Assembly (NCBI GenBank): GCA_009845425.1
Contig: VXZQ01000001.1
Span: 524,785 to 588,784, forward strand
From: Holophagales bacterium
GTDB taxonomy: Bacteria > Acidobacteriota > Thermoanaerobaculia > Multivoradales > Multivoraceae
Direction of reading: 5' to 3'
Length of the DNA: 64,000 bases
The notes below the pieces were generated by a model. That model worked only from the letters and a program-made list of their open reading frames with translations. It made no database searches and was not told where the DNA came from. Each line of letters opens with the position of its first letter. Position 1 is the first letter of the stretch. Made by a program: the position numbers and the translations under genes. Below, in pieces: positions 15,490-22,752 of the stretch.

Positions 15490-16122
15490 ATGAGGAAACC
15501 GACGAAAGACCAAGTAGGTCGTTTGGTGAAGGGGTGGGAGATCGCTGCGGCGATGCTGTCGAGCTTCAAGAATGCTGCATTCAAGAGGGAAATGGACCGC
15601 TCCCTTGGGTATGAACCAAGAGACGATCTGTCAGACACAGCCTTGCTCATGGCGGCAATCCTGTCCGTTGTGAGATTGACGGACAAGGACACCAGAAGCG
15701 TAACCTCACGTAGCTTCCGCGAGGTCTCCCCACAGGCTGAGATATCCATCGCAGCCATCGACAAGATCAACGAGCGGAAGCCGGATCTCAAGAAAGTCAG
15801 AGACAAGTGGATCGCTCATCTAGACGGCAAGTGGCAGCCAAACGTCTCGGATCTGGGCGATGCAGTCGATCTCTGCACGGAGATCCTCTACCACATAGCC
15901 GTGATAATCGGCGCCGTGACAGGCAAGACGCCGGTGGAGGACCCGCCATACCCTGGACGAGTCGGCAGGCTTCATTGGTTCAGCCCGATACGCAATGCGA
16001 TCGCGTTCACGATGGAAGTCGAGAGCCGACTTCCCGAGATTGCGTCTCCCGCCTTCAATCCCGTGTTGCCCACGCCAGAGGAGATGGTCGCCAGAGAGGA
16101 GGGGAAAGCAGCAAAGCCATGA
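15490..16122 (+). CDS. HEPN/AbiU2-like hypothetical protein
   Basis: 210 residues from ATG 15490. Mostly helical; the key feature is R104-D-K-W-I-A-H110, which fits the R-x4-6-H motif of HEPN RNases and the conserved RxKxxAH of AbiU2-like proteins. An upstream helix (DTALLMAAILSVVRLTDKDTRS) would pair with it in a HEPN bundle. G+C is lower than in flanking genes, consistent with acquisition. No nucleotidyltransferase or other obvious antitoxin partner is adjacent. Assignment rests on a short motif. Confidence 0.5.
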   Translation: MRKPTKDQVGRLVKGWEIAAAMLSSFKNAAFKREMDRSLGYEPRDDLSDTALLMAAILSVVRLTDKDTRSVTSRSFREVSPQAEISIAAIDKINERKPDLKKVRDKWIAHLDGKWQPNVSDLGDAVDLCTEILYHIAVIIGAVTGKTPVEDPPYPGRVGRLHWFSPIRNAIAFTMEVESRLPEIASPAFNPVLPTPEEMVAREEGKAAKP

Positions 16123-16192
16123 AGATCGAACCAGGTTGCTCACCGTTCGTGCTCTCGTGGATGGCTACAGCGAGCGCTGGGGGAGTCCCCAA

Positions 16193-16535
16193 CTACGGTT
16201 GGGATCTCGACATCCGCCCGCCCGTACCAGCGCGAGTCGCAGACAACGCCTCCGCCCGTAACTGGAGTCCTAGCGCGCGGACGACCTTGAGGACGGTTTC
16301 GAACGTCGGCTCGCGCTTCCCCGACAGCGCCTTGTTAGAGGCTCTCGCGGGGAAGGCCGGTGTCGCTTGCCATCTGCGCCATGCCTCGAGCGCGGGCGAT
16401 GTCGCCCAGCGCCTTGGCCACGAACGCGGCGTCGCCGTCCGCCTCCTCGATCGACGCCTCGAGATACGCCGCCATGTCCTCGCGCGTACGCAGGTGCTCG
16501 GCAACGTCGTAAGGTGAGGTGGTGGTCTTGGTCAC
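16193..16535 (-). pseudogene. addiction-module antidote (HTH) gene broken by one-base insertion
   Basis: From GTG 16535 the protein reads SPYDVAEHLRTREDMAAYLE, EEADGDAAFVAKALGDIARARG and ends at TGLPRESL with a TAA at 16335-16337. In the next frame it resumes as NKALSGKREPTFETVLKVVRALGLQ down to 16193. The expected family text is RESLYKALSG, so a single extra A in CTCTAACAAG explains the break. Either a true frameshift inactivates the antidote or it is a sequencing error. It follows two other small minus genes. Confidence 0.7.
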
Positions 16536-16546
16536 GGGTGGCGAGT

Positions 16547-16798
16547 TCAGAGTCTCTGACGGAAGAACCGAGCGGCGCAATCGGGGTCGACCCGAAGGAC
16601 CGCCACGAGCTTTCCGACCTGTTGGAACCGCACATCAGCGTCCTGCTTGCGTCCAGGCCCCTTCGGAAGGCCGCGATACGTGCGGCCGCGCCATGTGACC
16701 CACCACCGATGCTCCTTCAGAACCCGCGTATGTCCTTCCGCACACTGGTCCAGCATGCGCCAGATGGCGCCCAGGCGCACAAAGCCCTTGTTGCCCAT
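16547..16798 (-). CDS. small protein in putative TA operon (toxin candidate)
   Basis: 83 residues from ATG 16798. Sequence MGNKGFVRLGAIWRMLDQC, HTRVLKEHRWWVTWRGRTYRGLPKGPG, ending DPDCAARFFRQRL. I associate this type with short proteins found next to HicB-like or other antitoxin genes, but its activity is unknown to me. It starts 20 bp after a HicB-like gene and ends 11 bp before the broken antidote gene, so a toxin role is a reasonable inference only. Confidence 0.55.
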   Translation of the reverse strand: MGNKGFVRLGAIWRMLDQCAEGHTRVLKEHRWWVTWRGRTYRGLPKGPGRKQDADVRFQQVGKLVAVLRVDPDCAARFFRQRL

Positions 16799-16818
16799 CG
16801 ACCGGCGACGGCAGCGGA

Positions 16819-17298
16819 TCAGGCGGCGATGGCGCTTGGCGCGAGCGCTTGCGCTGGTGCGTTGGCGGCAAGCGAAGGCGCTCTCACTTGCCGAATGTCC
16901 ACGCCCAGGTCCGGATCCGATCTCTCGAGCCGGAGCTTGAGGTCGTTCGGCAACTCGCCGCGGCGGGCGCGGTCCCGGGCCGCCTCCCACTTCGTTTCCG
17001 CCTCAGGATCGTTCGTGACGAAGAAGTCCTCGACCTCCCGACGGAAATCCTCGAAGTTCGCCGCATCGGATGCGCAGTCGATCAGGGTGCACCGCAGTGA
17101 CTCGACGAAGTCCTGGTACGCCTCGTTCACGGTTCGACCGAACCCGAGAAGACTCCCCGGATTCACGCCGCTGAGCTCGAACTCCCCGTCCTCCTCGTCG
17201 CAGGTCGCCAGCGCGCGGCCATGGATCCGCACGGAAGCGATGTAGCCCTCACCGAACACGGGGCCCCCACTCTCGAAGAACAGTGCGTACTGGGTCAT
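16819..17298 (-). CDS. HicB-like protein
   Basis: 159 residues from ATG 17298. The N-terminal half has an RNase H-like HicB pattern: YALFFESGGPVFGEGYIASVRIHGRALAT, then NPGSLLGFGRTVNEAYQDFVESLRCTLIDCA. The C-terminal half is helical and charged (FRREVEDFFVTNDPEAETKWEAARDRARRGE). HicB proteins neutralise HicA RNases. First gene of a three-gene minus operon with an uncharacterised small protein and a broken antidote. Confidence 0.55.
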   Translation of the reverse strand: MTQYALFFESGGPVFGEGYIASVRIHGRALATCDEEDGEFELSGVNPGSLLGFGRTVNEAYQDFVESLRCTLIDCASDAANFEDFRREVEDFFVTNDPEAETKWEAARDRARRGELPNDLKLRLERSDPDLGVDIRQVRAPSLAANAPAQALAPSAIAA

Positions 17299-17464
17299 GT
17301 CAATCTCCCCGCCGGGGCGAAGCGGCCGCAGCCTGGCGACTCGAGCGCCATCGGCTAGCGGCGAACCTCTGATCTTGCAGCAGTGCTCATCGCGCGGTCA
17401 AGGGCTCTGGAGGTCCGATTGTACGGCAGGGCCGCCTGACGGTCGCCGGCAGTCCCAGGTTTCA

Positions 17465-17520
17465 TTCAACCCAAAGGTTGAACAACACCGACAATCCCGC
17501 TACCCTCAACCACATGGTTG
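17465..17520. promoter_or_regulatory. two inverted repeats at the ArsR start, probable operators
   Basis: TTCAACCCAAAGGTTGAA (17465-17482) and CAACCACATGGTTG (17507-17520) are inverted repeats 24 bases apart. Both are followed by AACAACACC. The second contains the ATG of the ArsR gene. This arrangement suits autorepression by the ArsR dimer. Confidence 0.55.
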
Positions 17521-17855
17521 AACAACACCTGAACGACATCTTCCACGCCCTCTCCAACCCCACCCGCCGCGCCATCCTCGGCCGCCTCGCCTCCGGCAAG
17601 ACCACCGTAGGCGATCTCTCTCGCCCCCTCCCCCTCTCATTCGCCGGAGTCTCGAAACACCTAGGCGTACTCGAACGCGCCGGCCTCGTGACCCGCGAAG
17701 CGCGGGGCCGGGAACGCGTCTGCCGGCTCAACCCGGCCGCGCTCCGGGACGCCCAGGACTGGCTCGAGTTCCACACGCGCTTCTGGACGGAGCGCCTCGA
17801 TGCGCTTGGCGCCCTGGTCGAGACCGGCGCCGACGAGGAAGGCGAACAGCGATGA
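17514..17855 (+). CDS. ArsR-family regulator of the AHSA1/dehalogenase operon
   Basis: 113 residues from ATG 17514 (the frame is open from 17478). HLNDIFHALSNPTRRAILGRLASG is the family opening; FAGVSKHLGVLERAGLVTREARGRERVCRL is the recognition helix and wing. No metal-binding Cys. It overlaps the AHSA1 gene by 4 bp (ATGA). Inverted repeats at and before its start suggest autorepression. A near-identical fragment of its 3' half recurs at 26091. Confidence 0.9.
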   Translation: MVEQHLNDIFHALSNPTRRAILGRLASGKTTVGDLSRPLPLSFAGVSKHLGVLERAGLVTREARGRERVCRLNPAALRDAQDWLEFHTRFWTERLDALGALVETGADEEGEQR

Positions 17856-18274
17856 CGGACCTGACGCTTCAACGCGTGATCGACGCACCGGTAGAGCGGG
17901 TCTACGCGGCCTGGACCGACCCGGAGTTGCTGAAGCGGTGGCTGGCGCCGGGCAATGCCGTGGCCTCGCGCGCGGTCGCCGACGTCGCGGTCGGCGGGAC
18001 GTTCCTCATCGAGATGCGCGGGACCGACGGGCAGCGCTGGCTCGCCCGCGGCGTGTACCGGGAAGTCGCGCCGCTACGTCGTCTGGTGCACACCTGGCGC
18101 TGGGAAGGCAGCGACACCGAGACGCTGGTCACCATCGAGTTCGAACCCGAATCGGCCGACAGGACGCGCCTCACGCTCACTCATGCCCGGTTCACCCAGG
18201 ACGAGGCCCGCGACGAGCACGAGCGGAGCTGGGCGGACTGCCTCGAGAAGCTCAGGGAGCTGTGCGCCGCGTGA
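17852..18274 (+). CDS. SRPBCC/AHSA1-domain protein
   Basis: 140 residues from ATG 17852. LQRVIDAPVERVYAAWTDPELLKRWLAPG is the AHSA1 signature. FLIEMRGTDGQRWLARGVYREV and LVTIEFEPESADRTRLTLTH form the helix-grip sheet, with the C-terminal helix EHERSWADCLEKLRELC. A START-like lipid or hydrophobic-ligand-binding fold; ArsR-AHSA1 pairs are common. Its stop overlaps the GTG of the dehalogenase gene. The first 50 codons are duplicated at 26239-26392. Confidence 0.9.
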   Translation: MTDLTLQRVIDAPVERVYAAWTDPELLKRWLAPGNAVASRAVADVAVGGTFLIEMRGTDGQRWLARGVYREVAPLRRLVHTWRWEGSDTETLVTIEFEPESADRTRLTLTHARFTQDEARDEHERSWADCLEKLRELCAA

Positions 18275-19254
18275 ACGGGACCGCGTCGACCGCCCGTCCC
18301 GACTGGGTCTCGGACGACCTGTTCCCCTTCGAGAGCCGCTTTCTCGACCTCCCGCCCGATCACCGGATGCACTACATCGACGAAGGCGAGGGCGAGGCGA
18401 TCGTGTTCGTCCATGGCAACCCCGCATGGTCGTTCCTGTTCCGGCATCCCGTCCGGGAACTGCGATCGGAGTTCCGCTGCATAGCACTCGACCACATCGG
18501 CTTCGGCCTCTCGTCACGGAGCGCACGGCGCGAGGACCATCGTCCCGAGAGTCACGCGCGCCGCCTGGCCGCCCTGCTCGACCATCTCGACCTGCGCGGG
18601 ATCACCCTGTTCATGAACGACTGGGGCGGGCCGATCGGCCTCGACTTCGCGCGCAGGCACCCGGAGCGCGTCAAGCGTCTCGTCATCGCGAACACCTGGT
18701 GCTGGCCGGTCGGGGACGACTTCCACTTCAGGTCGTTCAGCTTCCTGATGTCGAGCTGGATCGGCCAGTACCTGCTGCGGCACCACAACATCTTCGTGAA
18801 CCGGGTGATGCCCAGAGCGGTCGGCGACCGAAGCGTCCTGACGCCGGAGATCATGGCTCACTACCGCGGCGCCCAGCCGTCGCCCGCGGCACGGGCCGCG
18901 AGCGCCGCGCTGCCCGGCTACATCGTGGGCGCGAGCGACTGGCTGCGCTCGATCTGGCAGGACCGCGCCGCCTTCGCGGACAAGCCGGCGCTCATTCTCT
19001 GGGGCCTGAAGGACATCGCGTTCCGGAGGAAGGAACTGGAGCGGTGGACGTCGGCGCTTCGGGATGTCGAGGTGCGCGAGTTCGAGGACTGCGGGCACTT
19101 CGTGGCGGAGGAGGCGCCGGGGCGGGTGGTGGAGGCGCTCCGGGGGTTCATGGGGCGGTCGGTAGAGGCACGTCCCATGGGGCTCCGGCCGGGGATCGAC
19201 CTGGACGACATCGGCGGTCTGCTCGACGTTCTGGACGGTCCAACCCGCCGGTGA
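18271..19254 (+). CDS. haloalkane dehalogenase-like alpha/beta hydrolase
   Basis: 327 residues from GTG 18271 (GTGA overlap with AHSA1). Haloalkane dehalogenase residues are in place: HGN50PAW (oxyanion/halide Asn), MND117W118GGP (Asp nucleophile with adjacent halide-binding Trp), GLKD248 (acid) and CGH276F (base). The Asp rather than Ser nucleophile and the N-W pair argue for dehalogenase over esterase. Two decayed fragments of this gene lie at 24811-25005 and 26907-27129. The C-terminus (after residue 295) is an unrelated-looking tail. Confidence 0.85.
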   Translation: MNGTASTARPDWVSDDLFPFESRFLDLPPDHRMHYIDEGEGEAIVFVHGNPAWSFLFRHPVRELRSEFRCIALDHIGFGLSSRSARREDHRPESHARRLAALLDHLDLRGITLFMNDWGGPIGLDFARRHPERVKRLVIANTWCWPVGDDFHFRSFSFLMSSWIGQYLLRHHNIFVNRVMPRAVGDRSVLTPEIMAHYRGAQPSPAARAASAALPGYIVGASDWLRSIWQDRAAFADKPALILWGLKDIAFRRKELERWTSALRDVEVREFEDCGHFVAEEAPGRVVEALRGFMGRSVEARPMGLRPGIDLDDIGGLLDVLDGPTRR

Positions 19255-19492
19255 CACTCATCGACGCCAATGTGCTGCTCTACGCCTACGACTCCGAGAG
19301 TCCGTTCCAGAAGGCGTCGGCGCGAAGTCTCCGGCCGCGGTCAGGCCAGGGGCCCGATGGTGATCGACGCGCACCTCGCCGCACTGGCGCTCGAGCACGG
19401 CGCCTCGATCGCCACCACCGACCGGGACTTCACGCGGTTCCCGAGTATTCGACCTCGTGGACCCGACCGAAGCGACCTCGCACCAGGCGTGA
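19251..19492 (+). pseudogene. PIN-domain (VapC-like) toxin remnant
   Basis: GTG 19251 overlaps the dehalogenase stop and begins TLIDANVLLYAYDSESPFQKAS, a VapC N-terminus. The middle is missing. About 19350-19440 encodes VIDAHLAALALEHGASIATT and DRDFTRFPS in a second frame, and the ending FDLVDPTEATSHQA with TGA at 19490 lies in a third. So the gene carries an internal deletion and frameshifts. No antitoxin is adjacent. Confidence 0.75.
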
Positions 19493-19524
19493 ACCGGTTC
19501 GAGCCCGCGTCGGGCCGTGCCGCC

Positions 19525-19746
19525 GCGCACTCGCTCTCGGCTTCGTGCAGGAGGTCGCGCCCGCCGGCGACCAGATCGACCGGGCCTGCCCCGCTCGCCG
19601 TTCGGGAGATCAAGCGGGCGGCGCAGGTCTATCTCGAAGAGGGCGAGCAGGCCGCGTACCGGGAGATCCCTGCCATGCGCGCAAGGACGGCGAACTCGGC
19701 GAACTTCGCGGAGGGGATCGTTTCGTCCGTCGGAAAGACGAGGTAG
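19525..19746 (+). pseudogene. duplicated 3' fragment of the crotonase gene
   Basis: Nearly identical to the C-terminal third of the intact crotonase gene at 24009-24797 (aligning from about 24529), with a deletion of roughly 28 bases after GACCGGGCC. It encodes AVREIKRAAQVYLEEGEQAA and ends shortly after FAEGIVSSVGKTR. It has no start of its own and directly abuts the PIN remnant. Confidence 0.8.
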
Positions 19747-20024
19747 CCGTCTTCGTGCTTTGCGTCCGCCGCGAGCGGGACCTGCGCCGGGGGGTGATCG
19801 CTTCGGTCACAGCGGGGGCACGAGCGGAGCCGCTTCGTCGCCGATCACCCTGGAACATCTCGCGCACGGGGGCGTCCTCTTGCGCGGGTCCCGGTCCTCT
19901 GGTCCGCGGACCGTACCGAGACGGTAGATCTTGACGAGGACGCGGGCGCCGCCGAAAAATCTCTTCGGGATTCTATGCGCTACTAGCCACGCCAGTGCCG
20001 CGCCGAGCGCCCGCATAGCCCCGA
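19747..20024. other. 278-base gap without a clear gene
   Basis: Weak minus-strand frame only (19807-20016), with nothing recognisable. The base composition begins to fall here toward the AT-rich patch. Confidence 0.3.
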
Positions 20025-20219
20025 TCAGTTCACCGGCTCAACGAGGTCCAGTTGCTTCTCGCGTGCTTCAAGCATCCTGCGCTGAACAAACTGGAGCTTC
20101 TTCTGTAGACGTTGGCACTCTCCGGTAGCTTCCGCCTCTTCCAGCCTAGCGGCAATGAAGTCGTAGAAGTCTTCAGGCTTGATTCGTAGACGTGGGGTTT
20201 CATTCGTGCTGTCATTCAC
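20025..20219 (-). CDS. small charged helical protein, unknown
   Basis: 64 residues from ATG 20219. Helical and charged (PEDFYDFIAARLEEAEATGE, LQKKLQFVQRRMLEAREKQL), probably coiled coil. It lies in a lower-GC patch. Function unknown. Confidence 0.5.
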   Translation of the reverse strand: MNDSTNETPRLRIKPEDFYDFIAARLEEAEATGECQRLQKKLQFVQRRMLEAREKQLDLVEPVN

Positions 20220-20291
20220 TTCTGTTTTCCTTTATGATTGATCGTGCGACGGTGCGGCGGACACTGTGAATGTCCGTCGCACCAGCCCCAC

Positions 20292-20483
20292 TCAGTTAGT
20301 GGTTTCCGCTTCTTCCTCGACCTTCCGCTCCGTGAACTCGAACTCCTCGACTACGGGATTGGAAGTCGCATCGGCGTGCAGTTCTTTGACAACACAACCA
20401 ATGAAGATGAAGTTGATTGAGGATTCAGATGGAACGGCGTTCGCCGATTCACCTGAGCGGATTACTTCCATATTCTCAAGCAT
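20292..20483 (-). CDS. small hypothetical protein in AT-rich patch
   Basis: 63 residues from ATG 20483 (MLENMEVIRSGESANAVPSE). Contains FIFIGCVVKEL and an acidic tail (VVEEFEFTERKVEEEAETTN). No family recognised; supported only by reading-frame length in a lower-GC region and by being on the same strand as 20025-20219. Confidence 0.35.
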   Translation of the reverse strand: MLENMEVIRSGESANAVPSESSINFIFIGCVVKELHADATSNPVVEEFEFTERKVEEEAETTN

Positions 20484-20743
20484 TGCTTGATCTCCTTGCC
20501 CGTCAGGGCGATTACGAACGGCACAGAGATTGTGTCAGACTTTCTCTGATGCGGCGGACGCAATTCGTAGGCTGCGTACCGCCGCCGCCGCTTATTACGT
20601 TACTTCTCTATTCGCTTTTGAATCCGAGATCGGTAGATCTTACCATAAAACGGTTCTCGTGTCAACCTTTTCTGTTCACAATGAGCCTCCTGCTCTGCTC
20701 CACATGCTTGGAGAACTCGGAAAATGCATAAGCAAACTGCCTC

Positions 20744-21106
20744 GTGATCGGGCGTTGTCCGCCCCTCTTCCGTGCGACGGCGGATGACTTCCTCGATCTG
20801 GTCAAGAAGCACGTGGTTAGCGAGGAACTAGCGAAGACGGTCAGTCTTCGTGACTGGCATCTGATGTGGCACGCGAGATTCAAGAACGGGGACCAAGAGT
20901 TCCTCGCCATCGGAGAGAACCGGGATCTCATGGACGTGTACCGTCTGGAGTCCGGCAGGGTGGTTCGGACGCCGATCTCCTTCCCGAACTGCCTGAAGTT
21001 CATGCCGTACGCGGAGATCGACGAGGAGACTGCGGGGCAGAAGACGCCGGAGTGGATCGAGGAGACCTACGGGCCGATCGAGGTTGTGGAGCAGAATGAC
21101 CCTTGA
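20744..21106 (+). CDS. hypothetical protein
   Basis: 120 residues from GTG 20744; the start is uncertain because the region upstream is AT-rich and non-coding looking. Body: ADDFLDLVKKHVVSEELAKT, WHARFKNGDQEFLAIGENRD, MDVYRLESGRVVRTPISFP, ending with an acidic tail. It reads like a small alpha/beta domain but no family is recognised. Its 3' end overlaps the next gene by 11 bp. Confidence 0.5.
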   Translation: MIGRCPPLFRATADDFLDLVKKHVVSEELAKTVSLRDWHLMWHARFKNGDQEFLAIGENRDLMDVYRLESGRVVRTPISFPNCLKFMPYAEIDEETAGQKTPEWIEETYGPIEVVEQNDP

Positions 21107-21521
21107 CCGGGTAAGGCCTGAGCTCCTGTGCGGCTCGGAAGGACTTGGTCCGAGCGACAACGAGCCCTCCCGTGAGCTTGCTCAGGTTCTGGCAGTGGTC
21201 GGGTTCCAGCCTTCTCGACAACACAGCCGTGGAGTCCTGGCGGAGTTCCTGGTAGCGCATGTCCTCGGCATCGACGGAGTACCCAGGCGCGAATGGGAGC
21301 CGTACGATCTCCGGGACACCTGCCTCGGCCGCTATCAGCCCGACAAGAGTGTGCAGTTTTCAGTTGCCAGAAGTGTGCAGTTTTCGGTCGCCATTGACAC
21401 AGGTTGGCTCGCTCCTCAGAAGGAATGGACCGGCAGACCGGTGGGGCGAGCAGCCAGTCTTGGAGCAAAGCGTCGGGTCCCCCTTAAGGGGATGGGTAGG
21501 TTCCGCCTGGGGAAGCGGTAG
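21096..21521 (+). pseudogene. truncated restriction-nuclease-like protein fused to IS-end sequence
   Basis: From ATG 21096, residues 1-80 include QHSRGVLAEFLVAHVLGIDG and REWEPYDL. That pattern opens a family I recall as small proteins with a PD-(D/E)XK-like core, which normally continue with a Gly-x-x-(I/V)-E-V-K-(S/A) motif. Here the nuclease motif is missing: the frame runs instead into two tandem SVQFSVA units encoded by the IS-like repeats at 21348-21392, then into sequence antisense to the next gene. I read it as truncated by an insertion. Confidence 0.45.
21348..21400 (-). mobile_element. remnant of an IS21-type element end
   Basis: Two direct 21-base units beginning AGTGTGCAGTTTTC (21348-21368 and 21372-21392), followed by CATTGACAC. 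Read on the minus strand the segment starts TGTCAATGGCGACCGAAAAC, the style of IS21-family ends, which begin TGT and carry repeated internal boxes. No istA or istB gene is present in the window, so only the end survives. Assignment is from memory of the family. Confidence 0.5.
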
Positions 21522-22600
21522 CGGCGGGGGTTCCCAGAGTGATCGAACCAGCGACGAGTCCTTCTTCGACCTTGGCCGGGCCTGAACAGTAGGCCGAGGG
21601 TCTCGGCCTCTGCGCTTGGGCGTAGCGCGTCCGCACCGCGTCTCGACACCTTGACTCGCGCCTCCCGGATCCGCTTTGCCGCCGACCAAGCGTAGAGGCC
21701 AGCGCCGGCCACTGCGATTGGGACCACGACGGCTGGACCCATCGGAACGCCGACTATGGCGATCCCCTTGGCTACAAATGGTCCCGCTGCGCCCGCCGCT
21801 GCACTCTTGCCGACGTCGCGAGCCGCGTCCCGCCATGCCTCTCTACTGGTCTTTCCTTGACCCTTGACGAGAATGATGTTCTCCGCTGCGGTGACGGGCA
21901 GTTCCATCAGGACGGCCCAAGACGCCCCGCGAACCGCCGGTCCTAGGTTGGCACGAGCCCCTCTGACTGCCCCCTCGGCGAAGTTGTTCAGCCGGAGCCG
22001 GGCCACTTCCCACGGCTTCATGTTCTGGCTTCCCCGTTCGAGGTTCCATGGCCACTTCTCGAACAGGACGTTCTTGATTTCGCCTGCGAGTTCTGGGTGG
22101 AGGTGCTTCGACTTGATGTGACTCAGGTGGCGCTTCCCGAGAAACGCCTTCACGTCCGCTTCCCTCGCCTTCACACCCGCGGGAATGAGCTCCCATAGCG
22201 CTCTCGGAGTGAACTCGAGCCTCGCACCGCGGGACGCCAGTGCTTGCCGCACATCGGGCATCTGGGCCAACGTGCGGGGCAAAGCCGCCAGCCGTGGACC
22301 TAAGGTCATCGCGACCCCAGCCATGCCGGAGTGTCGCCAGCCGTTGGCCGTGCGGACAACGACTCGGCTTCCAGCCCGTCGCACGCGTTTCCGAATCGCT
22401 CCGGCCCGTTTGCCTACCCCCGCCCGCATCCTCGCAGCGTACAACGTAGACCGGGCCGCCCATGATTCCCTCGGATGCGCCCGGCCGCGTAGCCGCGCAT
22501 AATCCAAAGTCGCCCTGCGCGTGCCCCCGGGCGGCAGACTCGACGCGGGCAACGTCGTTCCGCCGCAGAAGATCGATCGGCCTTGCGCCGTCCAGAGCAT
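21416..22600 (-). CDS. large hypothetical protein with SHIKSK motif and hydrophobic core
   Basis: Up to 394 residues from 22600; the Arg-rich first 55-60 residues suggest a later start (for example MRAGVGKRAGAIRK). Residues about 150-200 read FLGKRHLSHIKSKHLHPELA, then NLERGSQNMKPWE. This H-SHI-KS...N...RG...M layout resembles small nuclease-like domains, but I cannot name the family. A Gly/Ala-rich hydrophobic stretch follows (GIAIVGVPMGPAVVVPIAVAG), possibly membrane-inserting. The combination fits a toxin or effector, but this is speculative. The 3' end overlaps the IS remnant region antisense. Confidence 0.5.
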   Translation of the reverse strand: MLWTAQGRSIFCGGTTLPASSLPPGGTRRATLDYARLRGRAHPRESWAARSTLYAARMRAGVGKRAGAIRKRVRRAGSRVVVRTANGWRHSGMAGVAMTLGPRLAALPRTLAQMPDVRQALASRGARLEFTPRALWELIPAGVKAREADVKAFLGKRHLSHIKSKHLHPELAGEIKNVLFEKWPWNLERGSQNMKPWEVARLRLNNFAEGAVRGARANLGPAVRGASWAVLMELPVTAAENIILVKGQGKTSREAWRDAARDVGKSAAAGAAGPFVAKGIAIVGVPMGPAVVVPIAVAGAGLYAWSAAKRIREARVKVSRRGADALRPSAEAETLGLLFRPGQGRRRTRRWFDHSGNPRRYRFPRRNLPIPLRGTRRFAPRLAARPTGLPVHSF

Positions 22601-22752
22601 CGTTCCGGTCCCTGAGCCAGCATCAGGCGGAGTAGCGTTTCAACCAGCCGAACCTCCGGCCGGATCGGCGGGGCACCAGTTGCCGGGCGGCGTCAGTCCG
22701 ACAGGCAAGCGCCCAGGCAGACCCGGCCGCTAGGGGTAGACACCGCCCTCCA

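Noticed and set aside
19807..20016. Possible 69-residue minus gene after 20025-20219
   Set aside because: Weak start, Arg/Pro-rich second half and overlap with duplicated material; not convincing enough to list as a gene.
20600..20812. 70-residue minus frame overlapping the gene at 20744
   Set aside because: Competes with the plus-strand frame for the same bases; neither has a family match, and the plus frame has the longer coding-like stretch.
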